Origin: Adiantum capillus-veneris
Lineage: Eukaryota > Streptophyta > Polypodiopsida > Polypodiales > Pteridaceae
Reading direction: 5' to 3'
DNA length: 64,000 nt
NCBI GenBank assembly: GCA_014529385.2
Contig: CM043958.1
Span: 147,247,885-147,311,884 of the forward strand
This document shows, one piece after another, positions 46,523 to 58,335 of this stretch. Position 1 is the first letter of the stretch; the number at the start of each line of letters is the position of its first letter. The notes beneath the pieces were generated by a model. That model did no database searches, was not told the DNA's origin, and saw nothing but the letters and a program-made list of their open reading frames with translations. The position numbers and the translations under genes were made by a program.

Positions 46523-48053
46523 ATGGTATCATTGATGACCACAGCTCAAGTGGACTTGCAAATACCACTTCCTATTACAATCGGATCAATTGAGCAATCG
46601 GCTATGTATCAATTACTAGCTGGTAGACTATACAAAAGAAATCAAGATGGAATATTTCTCTTATGCATTAATCCTGAAGAGAAAACCCAATACCTAAGTC
46701 AAGTACATATTACCATAGTAGGACTTCACTTTGCGAAAGACCAAGCTATGCGACATCTTGAGACTTGGAATATTTTGGCCAACAATGAGGAGTGATGTTT
46801 GCTCTTTTGTAAAGGATTTTCCTCAATGTCAAAAATAGACACCCATACCTCATGTAACATTGTTCCAAATGTGAGATGTTCCTAAGTGGAGTAACTATTT
46901 GAGTAAACACCATCAAAGAGCAATTGAAAATGAAGCAAGAGAGTATGCTCTTATTGGAAACCAATTGTATCGGAGAGGTAAGGATCAACATTTACGTCTT
47001 TATGAAAATGAAATCAAATATATTCCAATTGTAGAACAAGCACATGTTGGATTAGTTGGAGGTCACTTTTCTAGTGAGACCACCGCAAGAGCAATCTTAA
47101 GGGCAGGCATATGGTGGCCAACACTTTTTGCACATTCCAAAGAATATGTTCGAAGGTATGATGCTTGTCAACGAGCAAAAATGCAAACACATGTAGATAG
47201 CATGCCCTTAAGATTAATGATGGGAGCTAGAGCTTTTGCAAGATGGGGTATAGACTTTGTTGGGCCAATACAGCCACTTGCTTATAGAACCCAATCTCAA
47301 TATATCATTGTAGCTACATACTATTTGACTAAGTGGGCCGAGGCTAAAGAAACTCAAAAGAATGATGCCAGAACCACTACCGCATTCTTATATGAGTATG
47401 TGTTCACAAGATATGGACTGCCAATAGAAATTATCAGTGATGGAGGAACTCATTTCTTCAATGAGGTAACCGAGTATCTGCTTAATGAATTTATGGTCAT
47501 CCATAACGAATCAGCTCCCTATCAGCCACAAGCAAACAGACAAACTGAGCATACGAATAGAATTCTTAGCTCGATATTGACTAAAGTGGTTAGTTCAGGA
47601 AGAACAGACTGGGAAATGAATCTCCATGCAGCTCTATGGGCTTATCGAGTTTCATTCAAAACAGCTTTAAATGCTACACCCTTTAACCTTGTTTATGGTC
47701 TTGATACCATATTGCCAATAGAATTTCTATTGCCGACACTAAGGGTAGCTAAGGATCTTGAGTGGATTGGACATGAATTGTCAGAAAGACTTGAAGATTT
47801 AGAAAAACTAGATGAGCAAAGGCTAACTGCTGTAGCTCACATCTATGCACAAAAGCGGAAACAAAAACAGTTTTTTGATTCCCATCTAATTACAAAAATC
47901 TTCAAAAAAGGGGACTTAGTTCTAGTCTATTTCCTTAAGCAACACATTCCCAAGTTTAAGAAAAAGGGAAACAGACCGTTTATCATTGAAGATGTATCTC
48001 CAAGTGGATCAGTTAAGTTGCCCACCCTAGATGGTGAACCAATGGCTAATTAG
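46523..48053 (+). CDS. Gypsy E integrase
   Basis: A frame of 384 codons from 46899 to 48053 is uninterrupted. It has an H2C2 zinc-binding region (HVGLVGGHFSSETTARAILR followed by RRYDACQR, where the first Cys has become Tyr). The catalytic DDE triad is present in WGIDFVGPIQP, IISDGGTHF and QANRQTEHTNR. The C-terminal region reads FKKGDLVLVYF. Upstream, 46523-46860 encodes a second, decayed H2C2-like unit (QVHITIVGLHFAKDQ, then a DxCSFVKDFPQCQ reading in another frame). No chromodomain follows. This is the best preserved enzyme of E. Confidence 0.88.
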
Positions 48054-48246
48054 ATTAGTGGATGTCGTTTAAAGAAGTACAATCTGCCACTAACCAATAA
48101 ATTGCTAGAAAGAATGCATGCAGCCAAGCAAAGGAAGATAAAAATGACAACAGGTTATTGATAAATCCCAGGAGGAAGCTCTGCTTCGAGTACTCAAAAG
48201 GAAAGATGCTCTCAAGAATCAACAAACGCCTATTCCCATCAACACT

Positions 48247-49632
48247 ATGGAAATAAATGAACGACAATGGGAATTGCAGAAAAATGTAGTGTCAACATAT
48301 GATGAATGGTTAGATGGAATGGACCTTCGCATCAAAGTACAACTCAACAATCATAGCAAAAATGCATTGGTCAACACAAAAGCTCGAGTAAATGCAGTCA
48401 CTTATTCCATGTACAAGAAAGCAGCAAGTCAGTCTTTGACAGTAGGAATAGCGACTATCAAAGGATGCAACAAGAACCCAACACCAACATTGGGAGTAAT
48501 CAACTTAAAATGTGATAGTACATGGATGTTCATGTCCTCATATGTGTGTATGCTTACCAGATGAACACGTGAATGAGACAATGATTGTGTGAACCTCATG
48601 GATGCGGACGTACAAGGCAGTACCAGATTGGGATACGAGTTAGCTCAAGCTATCACCTAAAGGTGGACAACTCATTGTTCCAATTTCACAAAGCAAGGAG
48701 GAATGGAAAGGATCTTACCAGCAAAGCAAACCACGAAGTAATCAATCTTCTCCATCATATCAACAAGAAAATGCTACAAGTAGCATGCAAGGAGTCGGGC
48801 AAATTTGGGCACCAAAAGCATATCTTAAGGACAAGCCAATTCAAATTTGGGTGCCCAAAACATCATCGACAATACCAAAGACAGTTCCAAATCTCAAAAC
48901 ACAAAGGAGCACCTCCAAACAAGGAACCTAACATGAAATGGATTTGGAATAAAACAGAGCACTTATTTTCTCCGCAAACCATAAAACCATTCAAGCAATG
49001 GAGAGTTAAGTCGCAAAAAACTCAACCACACTATCCTACACCAAGCAAACCAAGGTATCAATGGCGAGTAAAAGCTCAACAACAATCAAAAGTGATACCA
49101 ACAGCTCACGCAATCAGCGTGCTAAAGCATCCTGATGGTACAATCAAGAAAAGAGCACACAAGCTACAAGATTTTCTCTTTGAAAGACAACATCAGAAAT
49201 GAGGATTGGCAATCAAATGATGAGGTAGTCCTGCAAGTCAACGAATATGCAAAGCAAATGCAGGATATGATGGAAAGACTCCAATTATCAGCACTTAGCC
49301 GCAGCACAAAGGCTAAAGAACTGGAGATGGTGATTGACACTCTCCAAGGAGAGTTAGAAGACAGATTAAATGTCATCATTGATCTGCAAACACAAGTGCA
49401 AGAATTGAAAGCACAAGCTGAACAACACCAGCTAGCACAAGACAAACAAGAAAAGGAGATGTAGGAGTTAGGTAAATTTCTTATGAAGCTCACAGATGCT
49501 TGCAAAGCTAAAGATGAATAGCTGACAAAAGTTACCAAACGAACTTCTAACTACAACTCTATCAGTTCAGAAGATTCAAGTGCAGTGAGATGTAGCAAAC
49601 GCCTCCCTGCAATATTCAGAGCAGAACTAAGC
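48247..49632 (+). pseudogene. Gypsy E accessory 3' ORF
   Basis: After the integrase, plus-strand frames 48247-48564, 48585-49202 and 49135-49464 together resemble one broken protein ending in a coiled coil (VIDTLQGELEDRLNVIIDLQ). The end is homologous to 14165-13725 of gypsy F. A TAG at about 49517 replaces the Gln that F has in KDEQLTEVT. Sequence similarity ends near 49632, so the purine tract and 3' LTR are missing. Role unknown; elements of the Athila group can carry an extra gene in this position. Confidence 0.65.
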
Positions 49633-49939
49633 TAAAGATGCCATGTAGCCAAGGGAGGGCTTGGAATCCCTTTCCCCATTATCACTCGCTCTTACCAATA
49701 GTACAACGATAAGGCCCTGGGCCCTACATTTAGAGAGAGAGAGAGAGAGAGAGATTGAATTATTGTCCATGGAGGTTAGATATGACCTATGGGATGGAAA
49801 GACAACGCATTACAAAAAGGTTCCTTCTGAGCGAGGGGATTGTCTGATACATCTCAGTTAAGGATTGAGGGTCCAATGAGGGGTGAACAAAAGACAGAAA
49901 TTCAAAACCTAAGGGGGGTGGGTGAGAGGAAAACCATTT
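49633..49939. other. Unassigned interval with (GA)n
   Basis: Contains a short (GA)n tract at about 49731-49756. Nothing else recognised. Confidence 0.5.
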
Positions 49940-50993
49940 TGGGAGTGCGGAACTCCTAAATGGCTTTGCCTTCTCAATAAACTGCCCATTTTCCTGTCGT
50001 GTGTGCTGCTCGTAGCTTTTGTAGTTCTACCTTCTTTTGCTTGACTTGGCCGACGGTAAGATCTTCTACAAACCAGATTTTAGTGCCCTTGAGAAGCCTT
50101 GATTGCTCAATGAAGTTAATTCGGTTCACTTTGGTCTTGAAAGTGAGGATCCCATGATTGGTGCGATGCTCATGTGTGATGGACTCGATTGTTGTTGGAT
50201 CCCACTCTATCATGTGGGTTGTTGTTTGGATGCGGGCAATGGATTCGTGGTTGAGGTCTCCCTCCCCTTTCCAATCACTTGGCAGCCCACCAATGCGAAC
50301 ATTGAGGGAAATCTCACTGTTGTTGTTTGCATAGCGTGGCCACCACACAATCATCCACCTTGTGGATAATGGCTTCCTGTACTTGATTTTTGACCGCCTT
50401 TATTAGGGTGGTCTCCACTGCTTCCTTTGTTTTGTCAAAATTGGTTTGCGTCTGTTCCATTTCATCCTTCTGGTGGTTCTCCTTTGCAATTAGCCGGGTC
50501 TTAATGGCAATGATTTTGTTTTAGATTGTCATTCTCTTGGGGGAGCCTATCAACTTCATGCTGAAGGTGGATAATACTGTCCATTTTAGGGGGTGTTGTC
50601 ACGATCCCCGTGAAGGTGGGCTTGCTTCAGGATGAGGCACAGGTGGCCATTTGGGGGAACAAGCTCTTTCACTATTGAAGGTAGGATTTTCAAAAATAGT
50701 TTTCCAAAGAAAAACAATGGTAGGCTGAGGCACATAGGCCGCGCTATCGAAAGGAGGGAGGGGGGGGGGGGGGGGGGGGGGGGTACAAGGCAGCACAGTG
50801 GCACGGGTGACAGGGTGCACCACAAGTGGCGGGGTGTACAGGGATTCAACAGACAGGGTAGCGTGCAAGTCGACAGGGGGCAATGAGCTCGCTGAGAGAT
50901 GCAGGTCGGCATGGGCTTGACTTGTGGGCCTTGGGTGGGGCTAAGGCAATAACGCCCCCCTAGAGGGCCGCCCTCACCTAGGATAAGATGCAT
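49940..50993 (-). pseudogene. LINE (L1-type) ORF1 relic
   Basis: Minus strand. From about 50880 a proline-rich part leads to a Lys/Glu-rich coiled-coil-like stretch (about 50520-50370, TRLIAKENHQKDEMEQTQ). A C-terminal region at 50354-49974 ends with LLKGTKIWFVEDLTVGQVKQ and LQKLRAAHTTGKWAVY. The EDLT...L...A...GKWA ending is typical of the C-terminal domain of L1-type ORF1 proteins, which bind the element RNA. The frame is shifted near 50370, and a poly-G tract interrupts the N-terminal part. The ORF2 relic further right belongs to a different copy, since ORF1 would otherwise lie at higher coordinates. Confidence 0.6.
50756..50783. repeat. Poly-G tract
   Basis: About 24 consecutive G, preceded by GGAGGGA. 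Such runs are prone to slippage and to sequencing or assembly error. Confidence 0.9.
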
Positions 50994-51020
50994 AGAGGGG
51001 AAGCGTAGGGTTTCGAAGCT

Positions 51021-52800
<1,780 letters not shown>

Positions 52801-54640
52801 ACATATATTGAAAGCACGTGTATTAGCACTTGGTAGATGCCCTTGGTATGGGGTTTAAAGAAATGGCTGATGAAAGGCCATTTCCAAGATTTTTCACTCA
52901 AAAGCAAATTCACAGATCTGCATCAAAATATTTACCAGGCCTTCTACTACCCTGTTAATAAGCAGCTTCTTAGTGCCATTGAGTTGAAGTTGGGTTGCCA
53001 CCTGGGCAACGGATTTATAGCATTTGATATTTTTATCCCAAAAGTGGCTCAACCATTGGAGTCCTTTATTGTTGATCCTCCTTGCAATTTCTCTCCAATA
53101 AGGACTCGAGATTACACTCGCAGCTTTAGATAGCCAAGGAGATCAGTGAGACAGATGGAGTTTTGGAAGTATGTGGTTAATTTTCCCCACTCTAGTACCT
53201 CTGATGTTGTATTTCACTTTCACACTAGCTCTCTCATAATGCCACCAGTCTTAGGCTAGACCATGTTGGGGCTAATAGTTTATCGTGTACCTCAAGCCCT
53301 TTCCACTGACCGTCACCATAGCAAAGTTTTGCCTTGTCTATCATATCCTTGGTCATGAAAACCCAAGACTAATCTTGTTTTGCAATTGAGACCACAAACT
53401 TGGCACAGAGGGCCTCAACATGAACCATAGGGTTAAGAATTCCAAGGCCACCTTGGACCAACGGATGAGTGATACCTTCCCACTTTGCCCATTGCCATGG
53501 CAATGAGACTTTAGTGTTATTCCTCCATAAGAATCTTTTAACAGGTTTCAAAAATTCCTTCTAGTTACATTTCGCTATTTTGAGGAGCGAGCTGGTGAAA
53601 GAAATATAGGGAAGCATAAATGAGTTGATCAATCTGACCCGACTCTGGAAAGGAAGCAATACATACTCCCCTCTTAGATTTTTTTTGGGATCTTCCCCAA
53701 GACCCACTAGGACATTTTCTTGTGTGTAACGTCCACCCCAAGGGGGAGCCCAAATGCCAAAAGATCCTTCCTTTAGACACAATATCCCCTGACCAAACCG
53801 ATGGATTAAATGTGTCATTTTTCATTAGAGAGATTAATCTAGACTTATCAATACTACACTTTGTCCCGAAGCCAAAGAAAATGTTTGCACAATCTCAAGG
53901 GCCTTCTTGAGTACTTGAGGGCAGGCTTTCAAAAGGAGGAGGGAGTTGTCTACAAATATCTTGGCTAGAAGTTGGTTGTCATCGAGCAAAGTTAAACCTT
54001 GAATTTCCCCTCGCTCAGAAGTAGCTTTGAGCATCATAATTAGAGGATGTGGCCCAATAGCAAATATAAGAGGGGCCAATGGGCACCCTTTCTTGATATA
54101 CCTTTTAACTTCAAAGGAGCCCACAATTCTATCATTGAAGAAGAGCTCAGATTGGTTGCATGCTAGAGTGTGAATAAGGCAACAAAGGCGAGGCCCAAAA
54201 CCCAAAGTTTTGATGACACTTCAATGAAGGACCACATAATCCTATCATAAGCCTTGTCCAAGTCTAGTTGAAGCAAAATACACTCTTGCTCAACACCCAT
54301 CATTTCCGTCAAGATATTGTCATATATTGACCTTACTTTGATAAACCCATGTTGATGAGAAGAGATGAATCTATCCAGTAGGGTAGCAATTCTAAGAGAT
54401 AATGTCTTGGAAATGATTAGTAATGCCACAGACATCATAGTTATGGGATGCCAATGCTTAAGATGTGAGCAATAAATCTATTTCAAGATAGGCTTGATAA
54501 GGTCTCTTTTCACACTGGGATTACCTTGAGGTCAACCCAGAACTCCCTGAAAATTTTTGTGGTCAGGCCATCCCACCGAGGGGACTTCTCCTTGCCAAGA
54601 GCTTGCAAATGCAAGTGAGCAATCCCTTTACTGTTTTTGT
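52801..54640 (-). pseudogene. LINE reverse transcriptase (ORF2) relic
   Basis: Minus strand. RT motifs in order are LLQLDLDKAYDRIMWSF (about 54280-54230), RYIKKGCPLAPLIFAIGPHPL (about 54105-54045) and a catalytic box decayed to KIFVDNSLLLL (about 53970), where FADD is expected. Further on, the C-terminal region KRFLWRNNTKVSLPWQWAKW and GGLGILNPMVHVEALCAKF (53540-53400) is typical of plant L1-like ORF2. A zinc-region remnant reaches about 52830. The endonuclease part would lie at higher coordinates but is cut off by the LTR of gypsy D at 54645, so D inserted into this LINE. Confidence 0.85.
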
Positions 54641-54644
54641 GTAC

Positions 54645-54990
54645 TGTGGGACGAACGATCGCAATCTTTGTACCTCTCCAGAATGCTGTGACAGTGATAG
54701 GATATGTTCCTGATAGTGCTTCCCTTCAAGTTTCGTGCGATTCCGGTATGATTTTCATGGTGAACGGGTGTGATGACTGTAGAGCTCTGTAGAAGGACAT
54801 AGGTAGATTACTTGGCTTTAGTGCAATTGATTTGCTTGTAGAGTTAGTAGTTGCATCTCTTCGAGTTCACTTCATTAGGGTTGACATCCTAGTGAGTTTC
54901 CATGCCTCATCCAAGTCGCTTCCCCTGCATTGATAATTTTATGTTGATGCTTGAGAGCTATGCTATGGACGTTCGTCGCGCCGACCCGCA
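54645..54990 (+). repeat. 5' LTR of gypsy D
   Basis: About 346 bp, from TGTGGGACGAACG to GCCGACCCGCA, with terminal TGTGGG/CCCGCA imperfectly inverted. It lies five bases before the PBS. Near its start it carries ACGATCGCAATC..TGTACCT, closely similar to the leader palindrome unit. The start is set by the TG and by the end of LINE similarity; the 3' LTR is outside the window. Confidence 0.7.
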
Positions 54991-54995
54991 AATAT

Positions 54996-55013
54996 TGGCG
55001 CCGTTGCCGGGGA
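54996..55013 (+). other. Primer-binding site of gypsy D (tRNA-Asp)
   Basis: TGGCGCCGTTGCCGGGGA, identical over 18 bases to the site of gypsy E. Confidence 0.9.
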
Positions 55014-56528
55014 ATGAATCTTAGGTGATGAGTGACCGAGTGCGTATTCAGAGTTTTCTTATTGTTCCAAAAGATAATTTCCATTCCATTTACATTTCGG
55101 TGAAGCATCTAGACAGGGTTTTAGTGCTTAGTGGAGTCTAGGGTTGTTGGACTGGCTAGATCTACTCTTGAGAGATACACGGAGTTGTGAGTGAGGTTGC
55201 TTTAAGCATTTTTACTCTTCAAATTTCTTTGTATTGATTGAATACTGATCCATCATCCGTTAACACTCCTATTTGTTTTGTTTGATTCATTTTTTAATGT
55301 TCTTTCATTTCTGTACTTAAGAGTAGGATAAGTAAAGCACATTCCAGTCAGATTTGGGACAAAAGTCAGAGCCAAAAAACCAGAAAAACCATAACTTTGG
55401 CAAAAGGGCCATAAGACTCTGAAATTAGAAAATCTGACCAAACAGAGCTGAAATTGATTCAAATCACAAAGTGATAGCACCAAACACTGGGAAATACTTG
55501 TCAGAGAGAGCGTGTAAATTTCATCAGATTTGGCTCTGGTACTACGATCACGATCGGTGTACCTCAGTGTGAGAATTGTACAAGATTTCACATGTGTCTT
55601 CCTGATAAGATTCTAAACAAGTTTGTCTAAAGCAACCACACCCAAAAACATCAAAATTCAAGGAAATCAAGCCACTTGGGTAAAACTAGCCTGATAGACC
55701 CAGAAAGTGCAAAATCTTGGCTTTTGGTGATCCAAATGCAAAAAGACTTGGGGGATAGCCTTAAAACATCAGTGTCTACAAGCATGCCAAATTTGGTTTA
55801 ATTTGGGCTCAGAACTACGATCGTGATCGGTGTACCTAAGTGCCAGATTTTGACCAGATTTCATATGTGGGATCCTCACGTGTATACAAACATAAAAGTC
55901 TAAAGGACCTAGGTCAAAAACCACAAAAACAGGTCAAAACCACTGAATATAGATCCAAGTCAAAAACTGCTAAACTGGCATAGAAATTGACTTTCAGTAG
56001 ACCAAAACACATCAAAACTGGGAAGAAACCATGCAGAGGGATAGCCTATGCATAGGAAAAGCCTAGGTATCTCCCACATCCCAAATGAAACATCAAAATC
56101 AATCAAACCAGAAAAAATTGGAAAATCAGGCACTTCAGACCAAGAAACTGTAAATTCTTGACTTTTTTGAGTCCAAATTCAAAAGTGTCTGGCAGGTAGT
56201 CTTAAAATAGCCTAGTGAACAAGCTGGTGAAGTTTCATCCAATTTGGGCTCCAAACTACGATCGCGATCGGTGTACTCAGTCCCAGATTTTGACCAGACT
56301 TTACCCACACATACACCTAGGTTATATAAGATACCAGGAGTTTTCAAAATTCAAAAAAATCACCAAAATAGCCAAAAACAACAGACAGTCAGAAAACCAC
56401 TACAGCAGACCAAGATCTGGTAAAAACTTGACTTCTCTTGTCCAAATTCAAAAAGATTTGGGAGTAGACTGTACACATCATTGTCTACCATATCCACAAG
56501 TTTCATCCAATTTGGGCTCCAAAGTACG
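55014..56528 (+). repeat. Gypsy D leader, left part
   Basis: Non-coding. Repeat units carry TTTCATCC-AATTTGGGCTC followed by CTACGATCGCGATCGGTGTA. Palindrome centres lie at about 55549, 55823 and 56264. A fourth unit is cut at 56528 by copia C, after TCCAAAGTACG. The leader resumes at about 61295. Confidence 0.85.
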
Positions 56529-56756
56529 TGTTGGAATTAGGGTTGCAGAGAAACACACACAGCTTGGAGAAGACGAAGGAAGCTCAAGGCACACAATAGA
56601 GAGTGTGTTACTTAGTGTGCAATGGAAAGATAGATAGCCCTAGAGTGATGGGCGTATATATCAATGCATGGGGGAAAAAACCTCCTAAAGAGGGAAAAAA
56701 TGCCCCGGCGGTCCTAGTGTGTTCACACACATCACTACCACATGTATATGGTAACA
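56529..56756 (-). repeat. 3' LTR of copia C
   Basis: 228-bp LTR (TGTTGGAATT ... TATGGTAACA), nearly the same as those of A and B. Confidence 0.93.
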
Positions 56757-56768
56757 AATCCCCCCTGG
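56757..56768 (-). other. Polypurine tract of copia C
   Basis: CCAGGGGGGATT on the minus strand, directly before the 3' LTR, as in copia B. Confidence 0.85.
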
Positions 56769-56831
56769 AGTGATGCGGTGAATGAGAGCTGGCACATGAG
56801 TAAAGGGAAGTGCCATGCCCTGAGGACAGGA

Positions 56832-58330
56832 TCAGTCCACAAAGGGGAGTAAGCCCAAAGCTTTGCGGAAAGCTTCAAGCTTCTCACAAGACAATGCCTT
56901 TGTGAAAAGATCTGCTAGGTTGTCCTGTGTTGGCACATAAGCCAAGCTGATCTCTCCTGCTGAGAGCCTCTCCCTGACATAGTGGTAATGCACCTCAATG
57001 TGCTTTGTGCAAGCATGAAAAACTGGGTTCCTCGCAACTGCCAATGCGCTCTGACTGTCAGTGTAGATAGTGTTGGCAGTGTCCTATCCAACACCCAAGT
57101 CAGCCATAAGGCGTCTGAGCCATACACACTCAACCGTAGCTGTGAAGACTGCCCTGTACTCAGCCTCACAACTCGAAGTGGCCACAGTAGGTTGCTTCTT
57201 GCTCAACCATGATATACATGAACTGCCAAGCATGAAACAAAAACCACTTGTGGACACTCGCGTGTCAAAACAAACCAGCCCAATCTGAGTCCGAAAAAGC
57301 ATGTAAGTCTAGCGGCAATGATCCCCCCTTGGGATAAAACAAGCCAAGAGGTAAAGTGCCACTAAGGTAGCGGAAAATCCTCTTGACAGCCTGCCAATGC
57401 TTAGACCCTGGGCTATCAATAAATCTGCTGACCTACGAGACTGCAAATTGAATATCTGGCCTCGTGTTGCATACATAAATGAGGCAGCCAACAACAGTTT
57501 GGTAAAGAGTGACATCAGCAGGATCGCCAGCATCATGTAGACTCAACTTCAAACCTGTTTCCATGGGAGTGGCAATAGGTTTGCAATCCTCAAGTCCAAA
57601 CTTACATAGCAATGTCTCTATGTAACTTTTCTGACACAAGGCAATACCACCATCACACTGCTTAAACTGTATACCCAAGTAATGATGCAACAGCCCCAAA
57701 TCTTTCATCTTGAAAGTAGCATTCAAATCAGCCTTAAATTCAGCAATATGTCTCTCATTTGGTCCAGTGATCAGCAAATCATCAACATAAAGAACCACAA
57801 TGAGAAATACATCATCCTCACGCTTTACATACAATGTGCTTTCTGTTGGACTGTTACGAAAGCCTCGTTTAACCAAATGAATGTTAGCTTTCTCATAACA
57901 AGCACGAGGAGATTGCTTCAACCCATACAAAGCCTTCTTACATTTGCACACTTTGTCCTCTTGTCCTTTTATGATAAAACCGCGAGGCTGCGTTACATAA
58001 ACTTCCTCAAATATGTCACCATTCAAGAAAGCAGTAACAATGTCTGATTGATGTACATCCCAACCAAAATGAGCTGCTAATGCACATAGAAAACTCACAG
58101 TAGTCATACGACAAGTGGGAGCAAAAGTCTCTTCATAATCTATGCCTTTTTGTTGTGCATAACCCTTTGCAACAAGTCGGGCCTTATGGCGATCGATCTC
58201 ACCATCCGGCTTGCGTTTCAACTTGTAAACCCACTTCCTACCAATGGCCTTTTTGCCAGGAGGCAAATCACATAAAGTCCATGTGTTATTCTCTATAAGT
58301 GCATCATATTCTGATTTCATGGCAGCAATC
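56832..58330 (-). pseudogene. Copia C reverse transcriptase-RNase H
   Basis: Minus strand. A frame of 295 codons (58320-57433) contains intact RT motifs: KWVYKLKRKPDGEIDRHKAR, HQSDIVTAFLNGDIFEEVYV (motif A Asp present), ALYGLKQSPRACYEKA and VVLYVDDLLITG. It ends at a CAG to TAG change (57433-57435) in AVSQVSR. RNase H follows in DSDWAG..., with a frameshift near 57275, and continues 57302-57084 ([19 protein letters not shown] and [11 protein letters not shown]). It is closed by a second CAG to TAG (57084-57086) and resumes to LGLLPFVD at 56832. Catalytic residues are conserved, so the decay is recent. Confidence 0.92.
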
Positions 58331-58335
58331 CAATT

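Larger units (their letters stand above)
35460..49632 (+). mobile_element. Gypsy element E, near-complete body without 3' LTR
   Basis: Plus-strand Ty3/gypsy element of about 14 kb including a nested TTAA transposon. Order: 5' LTR (35460-36376), PBS (36381-36398), leader (36404-39015), gag (39016-42430), spacer and protease (42435-43970), RT-RNase H (45100-46500), integrase (46523-48053) and accessory coiled-coil ORF (48247-49632). The order RT before integrase defines gypsy. There is no chromodomain after the integrase, and the extra ORF plus tRNA-Asp-type primer site point to the Athila/Tat side. It ends abruptly near 49632. Confidence 0.9.
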
